Shown here one piece after another: positions 7,956 to 15,704 of a stretch of 57,678 nucleotides of DNA (positions within the stretch are counted from its first letter, which is position 1; each line of letters starts with the position of its first letter). The position numbers and the translations under genes were made by a program. Under the pieces are notes generated by a model. That model was not told the origin of the DNA. It saw only the letters and a program-made list of their open reading frames with translations, and did not search any database. Location of the stretch: assembly GCA_017848435.1 (NCBI GenBank), contig JAFEHU010000004.1, positions 1 to 57,678 on the forward strand, read 5' to 3'. The DNA comes from Burkholderiaceae bacterium. Lineage in GTDB: Bacteria; Pseudomonadota; Gammaproteobacteria; Burkholderiales; Burkholderiaceae_C.

Positions 7956-8641
7956 AAAAACTCTCCTTTGACAAACACATCGGCCGCTTCGGGCAAGGGG
8001 CCGTTGAAAAAATCAGCCATGGGCAAATCGGCCAACACCCGGCCCTGCTCCAGGTACACCACCCGCGTGGCCAGGCGCTTCACCTGGCCCAGGTTGTGGC
8101 TGGCGAACACCAGCGTCATGCCCTGCGCGGCAAAGTCCAGCATCAGCGCCTCGACCTCGCGTTTGGCATGGGGGTCGAGGCTGGCGGTGGGTTCGTCCAG
8201 CAACAGCACATCGGGCGTGAGCGCCCAGGCACGGGCCAGCGCCACGCGCTGTTGCTGCCCGCCCGAGAGCTTGCTGGCCAGGCGGCGGGCCTCGCTGTGC
8301 AGCGACACCCTGGCCAAGGCGTCGCCCGCCCGTTGCCGGGCGTCGGCCCAGCGCGTGCCAGCCAGCCAGGGGCCCAGCGCCACATTGGTCAGGGCGCTGA
8401 GGCGCAACATGTGCGGGCGCTGGAACACCATGGCCTGACGCGCCTGCGCGTCCACCGTGCACGTGCCTGTGTCGGGCCGCACCAGGCCGTGCATCAACCG
8501 CAGCAGCGTGCTTTTGCCACTGCCGTTGCCGCCGATCAGGGCCACACGTTCGCCGCGCTGCACCGCAAGTTGGCAGCCGGTCAGCGCCTGCACCGGGCCA
8601 AAATGCACCCCTGCGTTGTGGAGCGTGATCAAGGCACCCAT
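7952..8641 (-). CDS. tupC: Tungstate ABC transporter ATP-binding protein TupC-like
   Basis: 229 residues, a short ABC ATPase without a TOBE domain, as usual for TupC. Walker A GGNGSGKST is at about 37-45, signature LSGGQQQRVALARA and Walker B VLLLDEPTASLDPHAK follow. It powers tungstate import through TupB. Overlaps the end of tupB by 13 nt and the start of tupA by 4 nt, so it is translated in a coupled operon. Confidence 0.88.
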   Translation of the reverse strand: MGALITLHNAGVHFGPVQALTGCQLAVQRGERVALIGGNGSGKSTLLRLMHGLVRPDTGTCTVDAQARQAMVFQRPHMLRLSALTNVALGPWLAGTRWADARQRAGDALARVSLHSEARRLASKLSGGQQQRVALARAWALTPDVLLLDEPTASLDPHAKREVEALMLDFAAQGMTLVFASHNLGQVKRLATRVVYLEQGRVLADLPMADFFNGPLPEAADVFVKGEFL

Positions 8642-9357
8642 GCCAGCCCCCCGGTTTCGCCGCGCGACCTGCGCCAGCGCTGCAGCAGCGTGACGCCGGC
8701 ATTGAGCAGCAGCACCACCGCCAGCAGCACCAGCCCGAGCGCCAGCGCCAGCGGCAAATCGCCCTTGCTGGTCTCCAGCGCAATCGCGGTGGTCATGACG
8801 CGGGTAAAACCGTCGATGTTGCCACCGACGATCATCACCGCGCCGACTTCAGAAATGGCGCGGCCAAAAGAGGCAATCAGCACGGTGAGCAGGGCAAAAC
8901 GCTCGTCCCACATCAGCAGCAGGCTGCGCAACAAAGGCCGGGCGCCGAGCGAGCGCAGCTGTTCGCCGTGGGCGCGTTCGGCATCGTCAATGGCCTGACG
9001 GGTCAGCGCGGTGACCACCGGCAGCACCAGCACGGTTTGCGCCAACACCATGGCCTTGAGCGAAAACAGCCAACCCAGGAAACCCAGCGGCCCACTGCGC
9101 GACAGCAACAAATAAATCACCAGCCCCACCACCACCGAGGGCAACGCGAGCAACGTGTTGAGCAGGGCCAGCACCGCGTCGCGCCCCCTGAAGCGGGCCA
9201 CGCCCAGCCAGGCACCCAGCACCAGCCCCCCCACACTGGCCAGCACCAATGCCATGGCACTGACGGCCAGCGACCGGCCCACGATCGCCAGCAACTGCGC
9301 GTCAAAAGCAAGGATAAGTTTCAGCGCAGTGGCAACGCTGTCGGTCAGTGAACTCAT
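8629..9357 (-). CDS. tupB: Tungstate ABC transporter permease TupB-like
   Basis: 242 residues with about five membrane segments. The typical TupB stretches are present: LLALPSVVVGLVIYLLLSRSGPLG and SFGRAISEVGAVMIVGGNIDG, the latter including the EAA-type docking loop region. First gene of the operon tupB-tupC-tupA-ModA-like-SUOX-like. Only 50 bp separate it from the divergent LysR-type gene. Confidence 0.88.
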   Translation of the reverse strand: MSSLTDSVATALKLILAFDAQLLAIVGRSLAVSAMALVLASVGGLVLGAWLGVARFRGRDAVLALLNTLLALPSVVVGLVIYLLLSRSGPLGFLGWLFSLKAMVLAQTVLVLPVVTALTRQAIDDAERAHGEQLRSLGARPLLRSLLLMWDERFALLTVLIASFGRAISEVGAVMIVGGNIDGFTRVMTTAIALETSKGDLPLALALGLVLLAVVLLLNAGVTLLQRWRRSRGETGGLAWVP

Positions 9358-9364
9358 GGGCTAA

Positions 9365-9390
9365 GGTATCGTAAGGAAGTCTTGAATACC
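9365..9390. promoter_or_regulatory. Candidate LysR-type operator between tupB and its divergent regulator
   Basis: GGTAT-N16-ATACC inverted repeat in the 50-bp divergent gap. Any promoter elements for both genes must overlap it. Only the symmetry and position support this call. Confidence 0.3.
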
Positions 9391-9407
9391 CGACCATATG
9401 AAACGCT

Positions 9408-10514
9408 GTGCATAAGATTGACCTGAGCTACACCCTGTCGCCGCACGATGCGGTCGCCGCAGGGCCCCTGATCCGCAACCCGCTGCTGGACACCCTGCAC
9501 GCGGTGCAGCAGCACGGCTCCATTTCGGCCGCCGCGCGCAGCCTGCAGCTGTCGTACCGCCACGTGTGGGGTGAACTCAAGCGCTGGGAACAGCAGCTCG
9601 GCAACGAACTGCTGGTCTGGGAAAAAGGCCAGTCCGCCCGGCTGAGCGAATTCGGCGACAAACTGCTGTGGGCCGAGCGCCAGGCCCAGGCCCGGCTGGC
9701 GCCACAGATCGCCGCCCTGCGCGCCGACCTGGAACGCGCCTTTGCGGTGGCCTTCGACCCTGCCGCCCATGTGCTGACGCTCTACGCCAGCCACGACGAC
9801 GCGCTGACCGGCCTGCGCGAACACGCGGCCACACAGGCACTGCACCTCGACGTGCGTTTCACAGGCAGCGTGGACGCGATCAGCGCGCTCAACGAAGGCC
9901 GCTGCAGCATGGCGGGCTTCCACACCCGGCTGCAGCCCGACCGCGACTCGCGCACGGCACGCACCTACCGGCCCTTGCTCAAGCCAGGGCAACACAAGAT
10001 CATTGGCTTTGCGCGCCGCAGCCAGGGGTTGATCGTCGCGCGCGGCAACCCACTGCAACTGGCCACGCTGGCCGACCTGGCCCGGCCCGGCGTGCGCTGC
10101 GTCAACCGCGCTTTGGGCACCGGCACCCGCGTGCTGCTGGACGAGTTGCTGGGCGAAGCCGGGCTGGACGCTGCCGCGCTCAACGGCTACGACCGCACCG
10201 AACCCTCGCACGCCGCTGTGGCGCAGGCGGTGGCCAGCGGCGAGGCCGACGCCGGGCTGGGCATTGCCTCGGCCGCGCAGGCCCGGGGCCTGGGCTTTGT
10301 GCCCCTGCTGGAAGAGCAGTACCACCTGGTGTGTTTGAAATCCGCCCTGCAGCAAGACGCCACGCGTTCGCTGCTGGGTGTGCTGCAGCAGAGCGCCTGG
10401 CAAACCAAGCTGGCGGCAATTGCCGGCTACCAGCCGCAGCGCTGTGGCGAGGTGTTGCCGCTCAGCCGCGAGTTGCCGTGGTGGCACTTCAAGAGGCCGC
10501 CAGCCAAAGCCTGA
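9408..10514 (+). CDS. LysR-type regulator with fused molybdate/tungstate-binding-like domain
   Basis: 368 residues. An N-terminal ModE/LysR-like HTH (PLLDTLHAVQQHGSISAAARSL; SYRHVWGELKRWEQQLG) is followed from about residue 115 by a periplasmic-binding-protein-like domain (LTLYASHDDALTGL; HKIIGFARRSQGLIVARGNP; GTGTRVLLDELLGEAGLD; EADAGLGIASAA). This layout occurs in one-component regulators of oxyanion uptake. The start is GTG at 9408, because the frame has a stop at 9399; no good Shine-Dalgarno is visible. Divergent from tupB, so it probably controls the tup operon. Confidence 0.75.
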   Translation: MHKIDLSYTLSPHDAVAAGPLIRNPLLDTLHAVQQHGSISAAARSLQLSYRHVWGELKRWEQQLGNELLVWEKGQSARLSEFGDKLLWAERQAQARLAPQIAALRADLERAFAVAFDPAAHVLTLYASHDDALTGLREHAATQALHLDVRFTGSVDAISALNEGRCSMAGFHTRLQPDRDSRTARTYRPLLKPGQHKIIGFARRSQGLIVARGNPLQLATLADLARPGVRCVNRALGTGTRVLLDELLGEAGLDAAALNGYDRTEPSHAAVAQAVASGEADAGLGIASAAQARGLGFVPLLEEQYHLVCLKSALQQDATRSLLGVLQQSAWQTKLAAIAGYQPQRCGEVLPLSRELPWWHFKRPPAKA

Positions 10515-10525
10515 CGTGTTCTCAA

Positions 10526-11806
10526 TTAAACCGCGCAGGAACGGAAGCCCACGAAGCGGGTGTCGTCGTCCGGCAGCGCAAAACCGCGGAACCTGGGGTG
10601 CTTCATGCGCTGGCGGGTCGCAAACGAGGCGCCACGCAGCACCCGCGCCCGGCCAAACCAGGGCACCGAATAGCCGTGCCACGGCCCCGGGCTGAAACCC
10701 GGGTACGGCTGCAGGTGGCCGGCCGTCCATTCCCAAACCTCCCCCCAGCGCCAGCCACGGCCGGGTGCGGTGTGGGCCGCGGCCTCCCACTCCACCTCGG
10801 TCGGCAACCGGCGGCCGGCCCAGCGGCACCAGGCATCGGCCTCCCACCAGCTGACGTGCACCACAGGCTGGTGGCCCGCCAGGCGCATGGCCTTGCCAAA
10901 ACGGGTCTGCATCACCGCGCCGCTGGCCACGCCAATTTGTTCCACATAGCGCGGCGCACGCCGCCCCTCTTCCAGCACCGCCTGCTGCAGCCAGGCCCAG
11001 CCGTCGGGACGCCAGTGGGTGGCGTCGTCGTAGCCGCCGTCGTCCACAAACTCAACGAACTGCGACCAGCTCACCGGCTGCGCGTCGATCTCGAATTCGG
11101 GTACTTGCACCTCGTGGGCCATGGTTTCGTTGTCAAAGGTGAAGCCTGCGGGCACCAGCAAGGCCCCGGCTGCCGCGTCGGGCGCAATGCCCAGCGTCCA
11201 ACGGGTGGCTGGCATGCGCAGCGGTTCGCGCGCGGCCGCGCCGGCGGACATGGGCAACTTGAGCGGCACGCCAAACGCCTGCGCGGCCTGCACCATGGCC
11301 TCGCCACAGGCGTCTTCATGGAACAGCGCGAGCCGGTAGAAGTACAGGTCCTGGTCGGTCTCGGGGGTTTTCTCCAGCAGCGCCAGCGTGCTCTCCAGCC
11401 CGTCCAGCAGGTAGGCGCGCACGCGTTCGGCCGGCGGCAGTGCCAGGTCGTCGGTCTCGAAGGCGGGCACGGTGTCCACCTCCCACCAGACGTCGGCCAG
11501 CGGCTCGATGGCGCCCAGACGCAGCGCGGTCGGGTCGCACAGCGGGCCCAGGGCGCGCTGTGGGTTGCGGCCCACCCAACGCTCCTGAAACCAGCCGGCC
11601 CGGCCCGCCAACCACAGCGGTGAAACCAGGTGCGGCAGCGGCACCATGTCGGGTGGCACTGCGGTCAGCGCATCGCCGAGCTGGGCCATCAGATCCAGCG
11701 TGTGGTTGCGGGCATCCAGCAGTGCCAGCGAAAGCGCGTCGCGCCCGGCGCTGCGCATGGCGGGGGAGTCAATCAGCCGGGCGTTGAAGGTCGCTGTCGT
11801 TGCCAT
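10526..11806 (-). CDS. SenA/EgtB-like SUMF-family protein with altered metal ligands
   Basis: 426 residues. A DinB-like N-terminal domain is followed by a formylglycine-generating-enzyme (SUMF1/PvdO) domain (VVHVSWWEADAWCRWAGRR, LPTEVEWEAAAHT, VLRGASFATRQRMKHPRFR, TRFVGFRSCAV). The build matches EgtB and the selenoneine synthase SenA, which join sulfur or selenium to hercynine at a three-histidine iron site. Here the first ligand position reads LAGRAGWFQE (Arg where His is expected) and the HX3HXE motif reads HEDACGE (Cys for the second His). Two of three ligands are therefore replaced, so activity or metal may differ. No senB or senC is adjacent. Family assignment is good; substrate is unknown. 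Confidence 0.7.
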   Translation of the reverse strand: MATTATFNARLIDSPAMRSAGRDALSLALLDARNHTLDLMAQLGDALTAVPPDMVPLPHLVSPLWLAGRAGWFQERWVGRNPQRALGPLCDPTALRLGAIEPLADVWWEVDTVPAFETDDLALPPAERVRAYLLDGLESTLALLEKTPETDQDLYFYRLALFHEDACGEAMVQAAQAFGVPLKLPMSAGAAAREPLRMPATRWTLGIAPDAAAGALLVPAGFTFDNETMAHEVQVPEFEIDAQPVSWSQFVEFVDDGGYDDATHWRPDGWAWLQQAVLEEGRRAPRYVEQIGVASGAVMQTRFGKAMRLAGHQPVVHVSWWEADAWCRWAGRRLPTEVEWEAAAHTAPGRGWRWGEVWEWTAGHLQPYPGFSPGPWHGYSVPWFGRARVLRGASFATRQRMKHPRFRGFALPDDDTRFVGFRSCAV

Positions 11807-12008
11807 GGCCCATTATTGACGCAGGAACCGCCCCACTCAGCCTGCCACCACCCAGCCCCCCTACGGGTACGGGATAACACGGTCGCCCATGGCACAGAAG
11901 CGGCCCTACAGTGGCCTTAAAATCGCGCACCGCTTTTGCTGTTGGCCCACCACCCCGGGCGGCAACAGACCGACGCCCTTCAAACCCCTTTTCCTACCCG
12001 GAGAATGC

Positions 12009-12611
12009 ATGCAAGCCCTGCTGAAACTGTCCCGTGGCATCGACTGGCTGAACGGCCTGGTTGGCAAATACGTCATCTGGCTGATCTTCGCCTCCACCGT
12101 CATCAGTGGCATCAACGCCGTCGTTCGCAAGGTCTTCAACGTCAGCTCCAACGCCTACCTGGAAGTGCAGTGGTATTTGTTTGCCGCCTCCTTCCTGCTG
12201 GCCGCCGGCTACACCCTGCTGCAAGGTGAACACGTCAAGATCGACGTGGTGTCCAGCCGCTTCTCCAAACGCGGGCAAATCTGGATCGACGTGATCGGCT
12301 TTGGGCTCTTCCTCACGCCAGTGTGCCTGACCATCCTCTGGTATGGCATTCCGTTCTTCCTGCGCGGCTTCACCTCGGGCGAGATGTCGTCCAACGCCGG
12401 GGGCCTGATACGCTGGCCGGTGTACGCCATGATTCCGCTCGGCTTTGGCCTGCTGCTGCTGCAGGGCTGGTCGGAACTGATCAAGCGGGTGGCGTTTCTG
12501 CAGGGGCTGATTGACGACCCCACCGCAAAGAAAGCCGAAAAAACGGCCGAGGAAGAGCTGGCCGAAGCCATCCGCCGCCTGGCAGAAGCCAAGCAAGCCA
12601 GCGCCAGCTGA
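12009..12611 (+). CDS. TRAP transporter small permease subunit DctQ-like
   Basis: 200 residues with four membrane segments (YVIWLIFASTVISGINAVVRK; LEVQWYLFAASFLLAAGYTLL; FGLFLTPVCLTILWYGIPFF; YAMIPLGFGLLLLQGWSELI). The core EVQWYLFA and the GEHVKIDVV stretch are typical of DctQ. The ATG at 12009 has GGAGA 5-8 nt upstream, which decides it over the longer frame from 11889. Forms the membrane part of a sodium-driven TRAP importer with the following gene, 21 bp away. The C-terminus is a charged, probably helical tail. Confidence 0.9.
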   Translation: MQALLKLSRGIDWLNGLVGKYVIWLIFASTVISGINAVVRKVFNVSSNAYLEVQWYLFAASFLLAAGYTLLQGEHVKIDVVSSRFSKRGQIWIDVIGFGLFLTPVCLTILWYGIPFFLRGFTSGEMSSNAGGLIRWPVYAMIPLGFGLLLLQGWSELIKRVAFLQGLIDDPTAKKAEKTAEEELAEAIRRLAEAKQASAS

Positions 12612-12632
12612 GCCGCACCGGGTACCCACACC

Positions 12633-14411
12633 ATGGAATTCTTCACTGCCAATATCGCCCCGATCATGTTCGCGGGCCTGATCGTGTTTTTGCTGTTCGG
12701 CTTCCCGGTGGCGTTCAGCCTCGGGGCCTGCGGCCTGTTTTTTGGCCTGATCGGTGTCGAACTGGGCCTGCTGCCGGAAGCGCTGCTCCAGGCGCTGCCC
12801 TTGCGGCTGTTTGGCATCATGCAGAACGACACGCTGCTGGCCATTCCCTTCTTCACGCTGATGGGGCTGATCCTCGAACGCAGCGGCATGGCCGAAGACC
12901 TGCTGGAAACGATTGGCCAGCTGTTCGGACCGATCCGCGGCGGCCTGGCGCTCGCGGTGATCCTGGTTGGCGCGCTGCTGGCGGCGACCACCGGCGTGGT
13001 GGCCGCATCGGTCATCTCCATGGGCCTGATTTCCTTGCCCATCATGCTGCGCTATGGTTATGACAGGCGGCTCGCCACCGGCGTGATTGCGGCGTCCGGC
13101 ACGCTGGCGCAGATCATCCCGCCTTCCCTGGTTCTGATCATTCTGGCCGACCAGCTGGGACGCAGCGTGGGCGAGCTGTACAAAGGCGCCTTTGTCCCAG
13201 GTTTCATGCTGGTGGGCATGTACGCGGCGTACGTGATGGTGCTGGCGGTGGTGCGCCCCCAATGGGTTCCGGCGCTGCCACCCGAAGCCCGCACCATCCG
13301 TGAGGACAGCGGCAAGAGCGGCCTGGTGTCGCTGTTGGCGCTCACCGTGGCCAGCACCGCTGCCGCGCTGTTTTTTGGCCAGCACTACGCCGATGTGATG
13401 TCGTGGTGGAAGGGCAAGCCTGTCACCCAGGTGGCGCTGGACGAAACGATTGTGGTGGCGATGTGTGCCGGTGTGATGCTGGCGTTCGTGATCGCGCTGA
13501 TCAACAAGGTCACCCGGCTGGGCCTGCTGTCGCGCATGGCCGAACGTGTCACCTTTGTGCTGATACCACCCCTGTTGCTGATCTTCCTGGTGCTGGGCAC
13601 CATCTTCCTCGGCATTGCCACCCCGACCGAAGGCGGTGCCATGGGCGCGTTGGGCGCGCTGGTGATGGCGGCAGCACGTGGCCGCATGAGCATGCCGTTG
13701 CTGAAGCAGGCGCTCAACACCACCACCAAGCTGTCGTGTTTTGTGTTGTTCATCCTGATCGGTGCGACCATCTTCGGCCTGGTGTTCCAGGGTGTGGACG
13801 GGCCTCGCTGGGTCGAACATCTGCTGAGCGGCCTGCCGGGCGGACCACTGGGCTTTTTGATCGTGGTCAACATCCTGATCTTTTTCCTGGCGTTTTTCCT
13901 CGACTTTTTCGAACTGTCGTTCATCGTGGTGCCGCTGCTGGCCCCGGTGGCCGAGAAACTGGGCATTGACCTGGTGTGGTTTGGTGTGCTGCTGGCAGTG
14001 AACATGCAAACCTCGTTCATGCACCCACCGTTCGGCTTTGCGCTGTTCTACCTGCGCAGCGTCGCGCCCGACAAGGCCTACACCGACCGGGTCACCAAAA
14101 AAACCATCCCCCCGGTGACCACGATGCAGATCTACTGGGGTGCCGTGCCGTTTGTGCTGATCCAGATCGTCATGGTCGGCCTCATCATCGCCTTCCCCGG
14201 CATCGTCTCCAGCGGACTGGACAAGAAAGAGGTCTACGACCTCGACAAGGTGCGCCTTCAAATGGAGGCGGGCTTCCCCGAGACACCGGTACTGGAAGCG
14301 CCCGCACCCGAGATCCCGGGCCCAACTTCCAGCCCGGCAACTGCACCGGCCGCCACCGAGGACGATCCGCTCAAAGCCTTGCAGGACTCGCTCAGCAAAG
14401 AACGCAAGTGA
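12633..14411 (+). CDS. TRAP transporter large permease subunit DctM-like
   Basis: 592 residues, longer than the usual 425-450. N-terminal and C-terminal halves are typical DctM (NDTLLAIPFFTLMGLILERSG; LAQIIPPSLVLIILADQLG; GIATPTEGGAMGALGALV; MHPPFGFALFYLRSVAP). An extra stretch of about 90 residues in the middle (about 205-300) adds membrane segments, and a Pro/Ala-rich tail follows from about 545. Pairs with DctQ to import a carboxylate. The binding protein lies convergently downstream. Confidence 0.9.
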   Translation: MEFFTANIAPIMFAGLIVFLLFGFPVAFSLGACGLFFGLIGVELGLLPEALLQALPLRLFGIMQNDTLLAIPFFTLMGLILERSGMAEDLLETIGQLFGPIRGGLALAVILVGALLAATTGVVAASVISMGLISLPIMLRYGYDRRLATGVIAASGTLAQIIPPSLVLIILADQLGRSVGELYKGAFVPGFMLVGMYAAYVMVLAVVRPQWVPALPPEARTIREDSGKSGLVSLLALTVASTAAALFFGQHYADVMSWWKGKPVTQVALDETIVVAMCAGVMLAFVIALINKVTRLGLLSRMAERVTFVLIPPLLLIFLVLGTIFLGIATPTEGGAMGALGALVMAAARGRMSMPLLKQALNTTTKLSCFVLFILIGATIFGLVFQGVDGPRWVEHLLSGLPGGPLGFLIVVNILIFFLAFFLDFFELSFIVVPLLAPVAEKLGIDLVWFGVLLAVNMQTSFMHPPFGFALFYLRSVAPDKAYTDRVTKKTIPPVTTMQIYWGAVPFVLIQIVMVGLIIAFPGIVSSGLDKKEVYDLDKVRLQMEAGFPETPVLEAPAPEIPGPTSSPATAPAATEDDPLKALQDSLSKERK

Positions 14412-14430
14412 GCGGCTTCACCCGCGCATG

Positions 14431-14458
14431 AAAAAGCCCCGCAGTGCGGGGCTTTTTT
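14431..14458. terminator. Bidirectional terminator between dctM and dctP
   Basis: AAAAAGCCCCGC and GCGGGGCTTTTTT flank an AGT loop. The T tract on each strand serves both convergent genes. Confidence 0.9.
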
Positions 14459-14479
14459 GTGGCCGAGGCCGGCAGGAGC

Positions 14480-15562
14480 TTACAGCTTTTGCTGGGCCAT
14501 GAACGAATCGAAACGGCCCTCGGCAAAACGGAACCACAGCACCTGGTCGCGCTGGAAATTGCGGAAGTCGGTGTAGATCTTCTTCCAGTCTTCGCTCTTC
14601 GCGGCCAGCTCACCGTACACCTCCATCGAGGCCTTGAAAGAGGCGTCCAGAATGGCGGGCGAGAACGGCAGCACCTTGGTGCCAGCGGCCACCAGTTGCT
14701 TCAACGCGGTGGGGTTCAACGCGTCGTACTTGGCCAGCATGTCCACGTGGGCGTGCGACGCGGCAGCTTCGACAATGGCCTTGTTTTCGGCCGACAGCGC
14801 GTCAAACGCCTTCTGGTTGATGAAAAAGTCCACCTCGGGGCCGCCTTCCCACCAGCCAGGGTAGTAGTAGAACGGGGCGACCTTGTTGAAGCCGAGCTTC
14901 TGGTCGTCATAAGGGCCCACCCATTCTGCCGCGTCAATCGTGCCTTTTTCCAGTGCCTGGTAGACCTCGCCACCGGGCAGGCTTTGCGGCACCGCGCCGA
15001 GCTTGGTCATGACCTCGCCCACCAGACCGCCACCCAGGCGCATCTTCAGGCCCTTGAGGTCGGCCGGGGTCTTGATTTCCTTGCGGAACCAGCCGCCCAT
15101 CTGGGTGCCGGTGTTGCCACCGGGCAGGCTGAACATGTTGTACTTGCCGTACAGCTCGTTCATCAGCTTGCGGCCATTGCCATGCAGCATCCAGGCATTC
15201 ATCTGGCGGGCGTTCATGCCGAAGGGCACGGCCGAGCCAATGGCGAACGCCGGGTTCTTGCCGTAGAAGTAATAAGGCACGGTGTGTGCCATTTCGACGG
15301 TGGCGTTCTGCACGCCGTCCACCACACCGAAAGCGGGCATCAGTTCGCCGCCGGCATGCACCGAGATCTCGAACTTGCCGCCGGACATGGCACGAACCGC
15401 CTTGGCAAACACCTCAGCGCCGCCGTAAATGGTGTCCAGCGACTTGGGGAAGCTGGACGCAAGGCGCCAGCGCACGGCGGCCTGGGCGTGCACGGCCGGG
15501 GCAATGCCGGTGGCCAGTACGCCGGCAATGCCAGCTTGTTTGATAAGAGAACGACGGTCCAT
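14480..15562 (-). CDS. TRAP transporter substrate-binding protein DctP/TakP-like, Tat signal
   Basis: 360 residues. The N-terminus MDRRSLIKQAG with a following hydrophobic run ending AVHAQ is a twin-arginine-type signal. The mature part (WRLASSFPKSLDTIYGGAE; EISVHAGGELMPAFGVVDGVQ; AAEWVGPYDDQKLGF) resembles the alpha-keto-acid binding TakP group. AGGAG precedes the ATG at 15562. It delivers substrate to the QM permease encoded convergently. The P gene downstream and opposite to QM is less common than a P-Q-M operon. Confidence 0.9.
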   Translation of the reverse strand: MDRRSLIKQAGIAGVLATGIAPAVHAQAAVRWRLASSFPKSLDTIYGGAEVFAKAVRAMSGGKFEISVHAGGELMPAFGVVDGVQNATVEMAHTVPYYFYGKNPAFAIGSAVPFGMNARQMNAWMLHGNGRKLMNELYGKYNMFSLPGGNTGTQMGGWFRKEIKTPADLKGLKMRLGGGLVGEVMTKLGAVPQSLPGGEVYQALEKGTIDAAEWVGPYDDQKLGFNKVAPFYYYPGWWEGGPEVDFFINQKAFDALSAENKAIVEAAASHAHVDMLAKYDALNPTALKQLVAAGTKVLPFSPAILDASFKASMEVYGELAAKSEDWKKIYTDFRNFQRDQVLWFRFAEGRFDSFMAQQKL

Positions 15563-15704
15563 GGGGTTGGCTCCTGGTTTTGAGAAATGTCCCGGCTGGC
15601 TTCTGACTGGCCGGGCACTGGTTGAAACAACAAACATTGTAGGAAGCCCCCGCAACGACTTCCGAGCGGGTTTTCCCTCGCGAATCACGCAGGTGACAGC
15701 GCTG

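Noticed and set aside
9398-9415. Five-codon frame overlapping the GTG start of the LysR-type gene
   Set aside because: No ribosome-binding site and too short; chance is likely.
11994-14261. Open frame of about 755 codons antisense to the TRAP permease genes
   Set aside because: Low-complexity His/Gln/Arg mirror frame, no motif, no ribosome-binding site; the plus-strand DctQM genes are clear.
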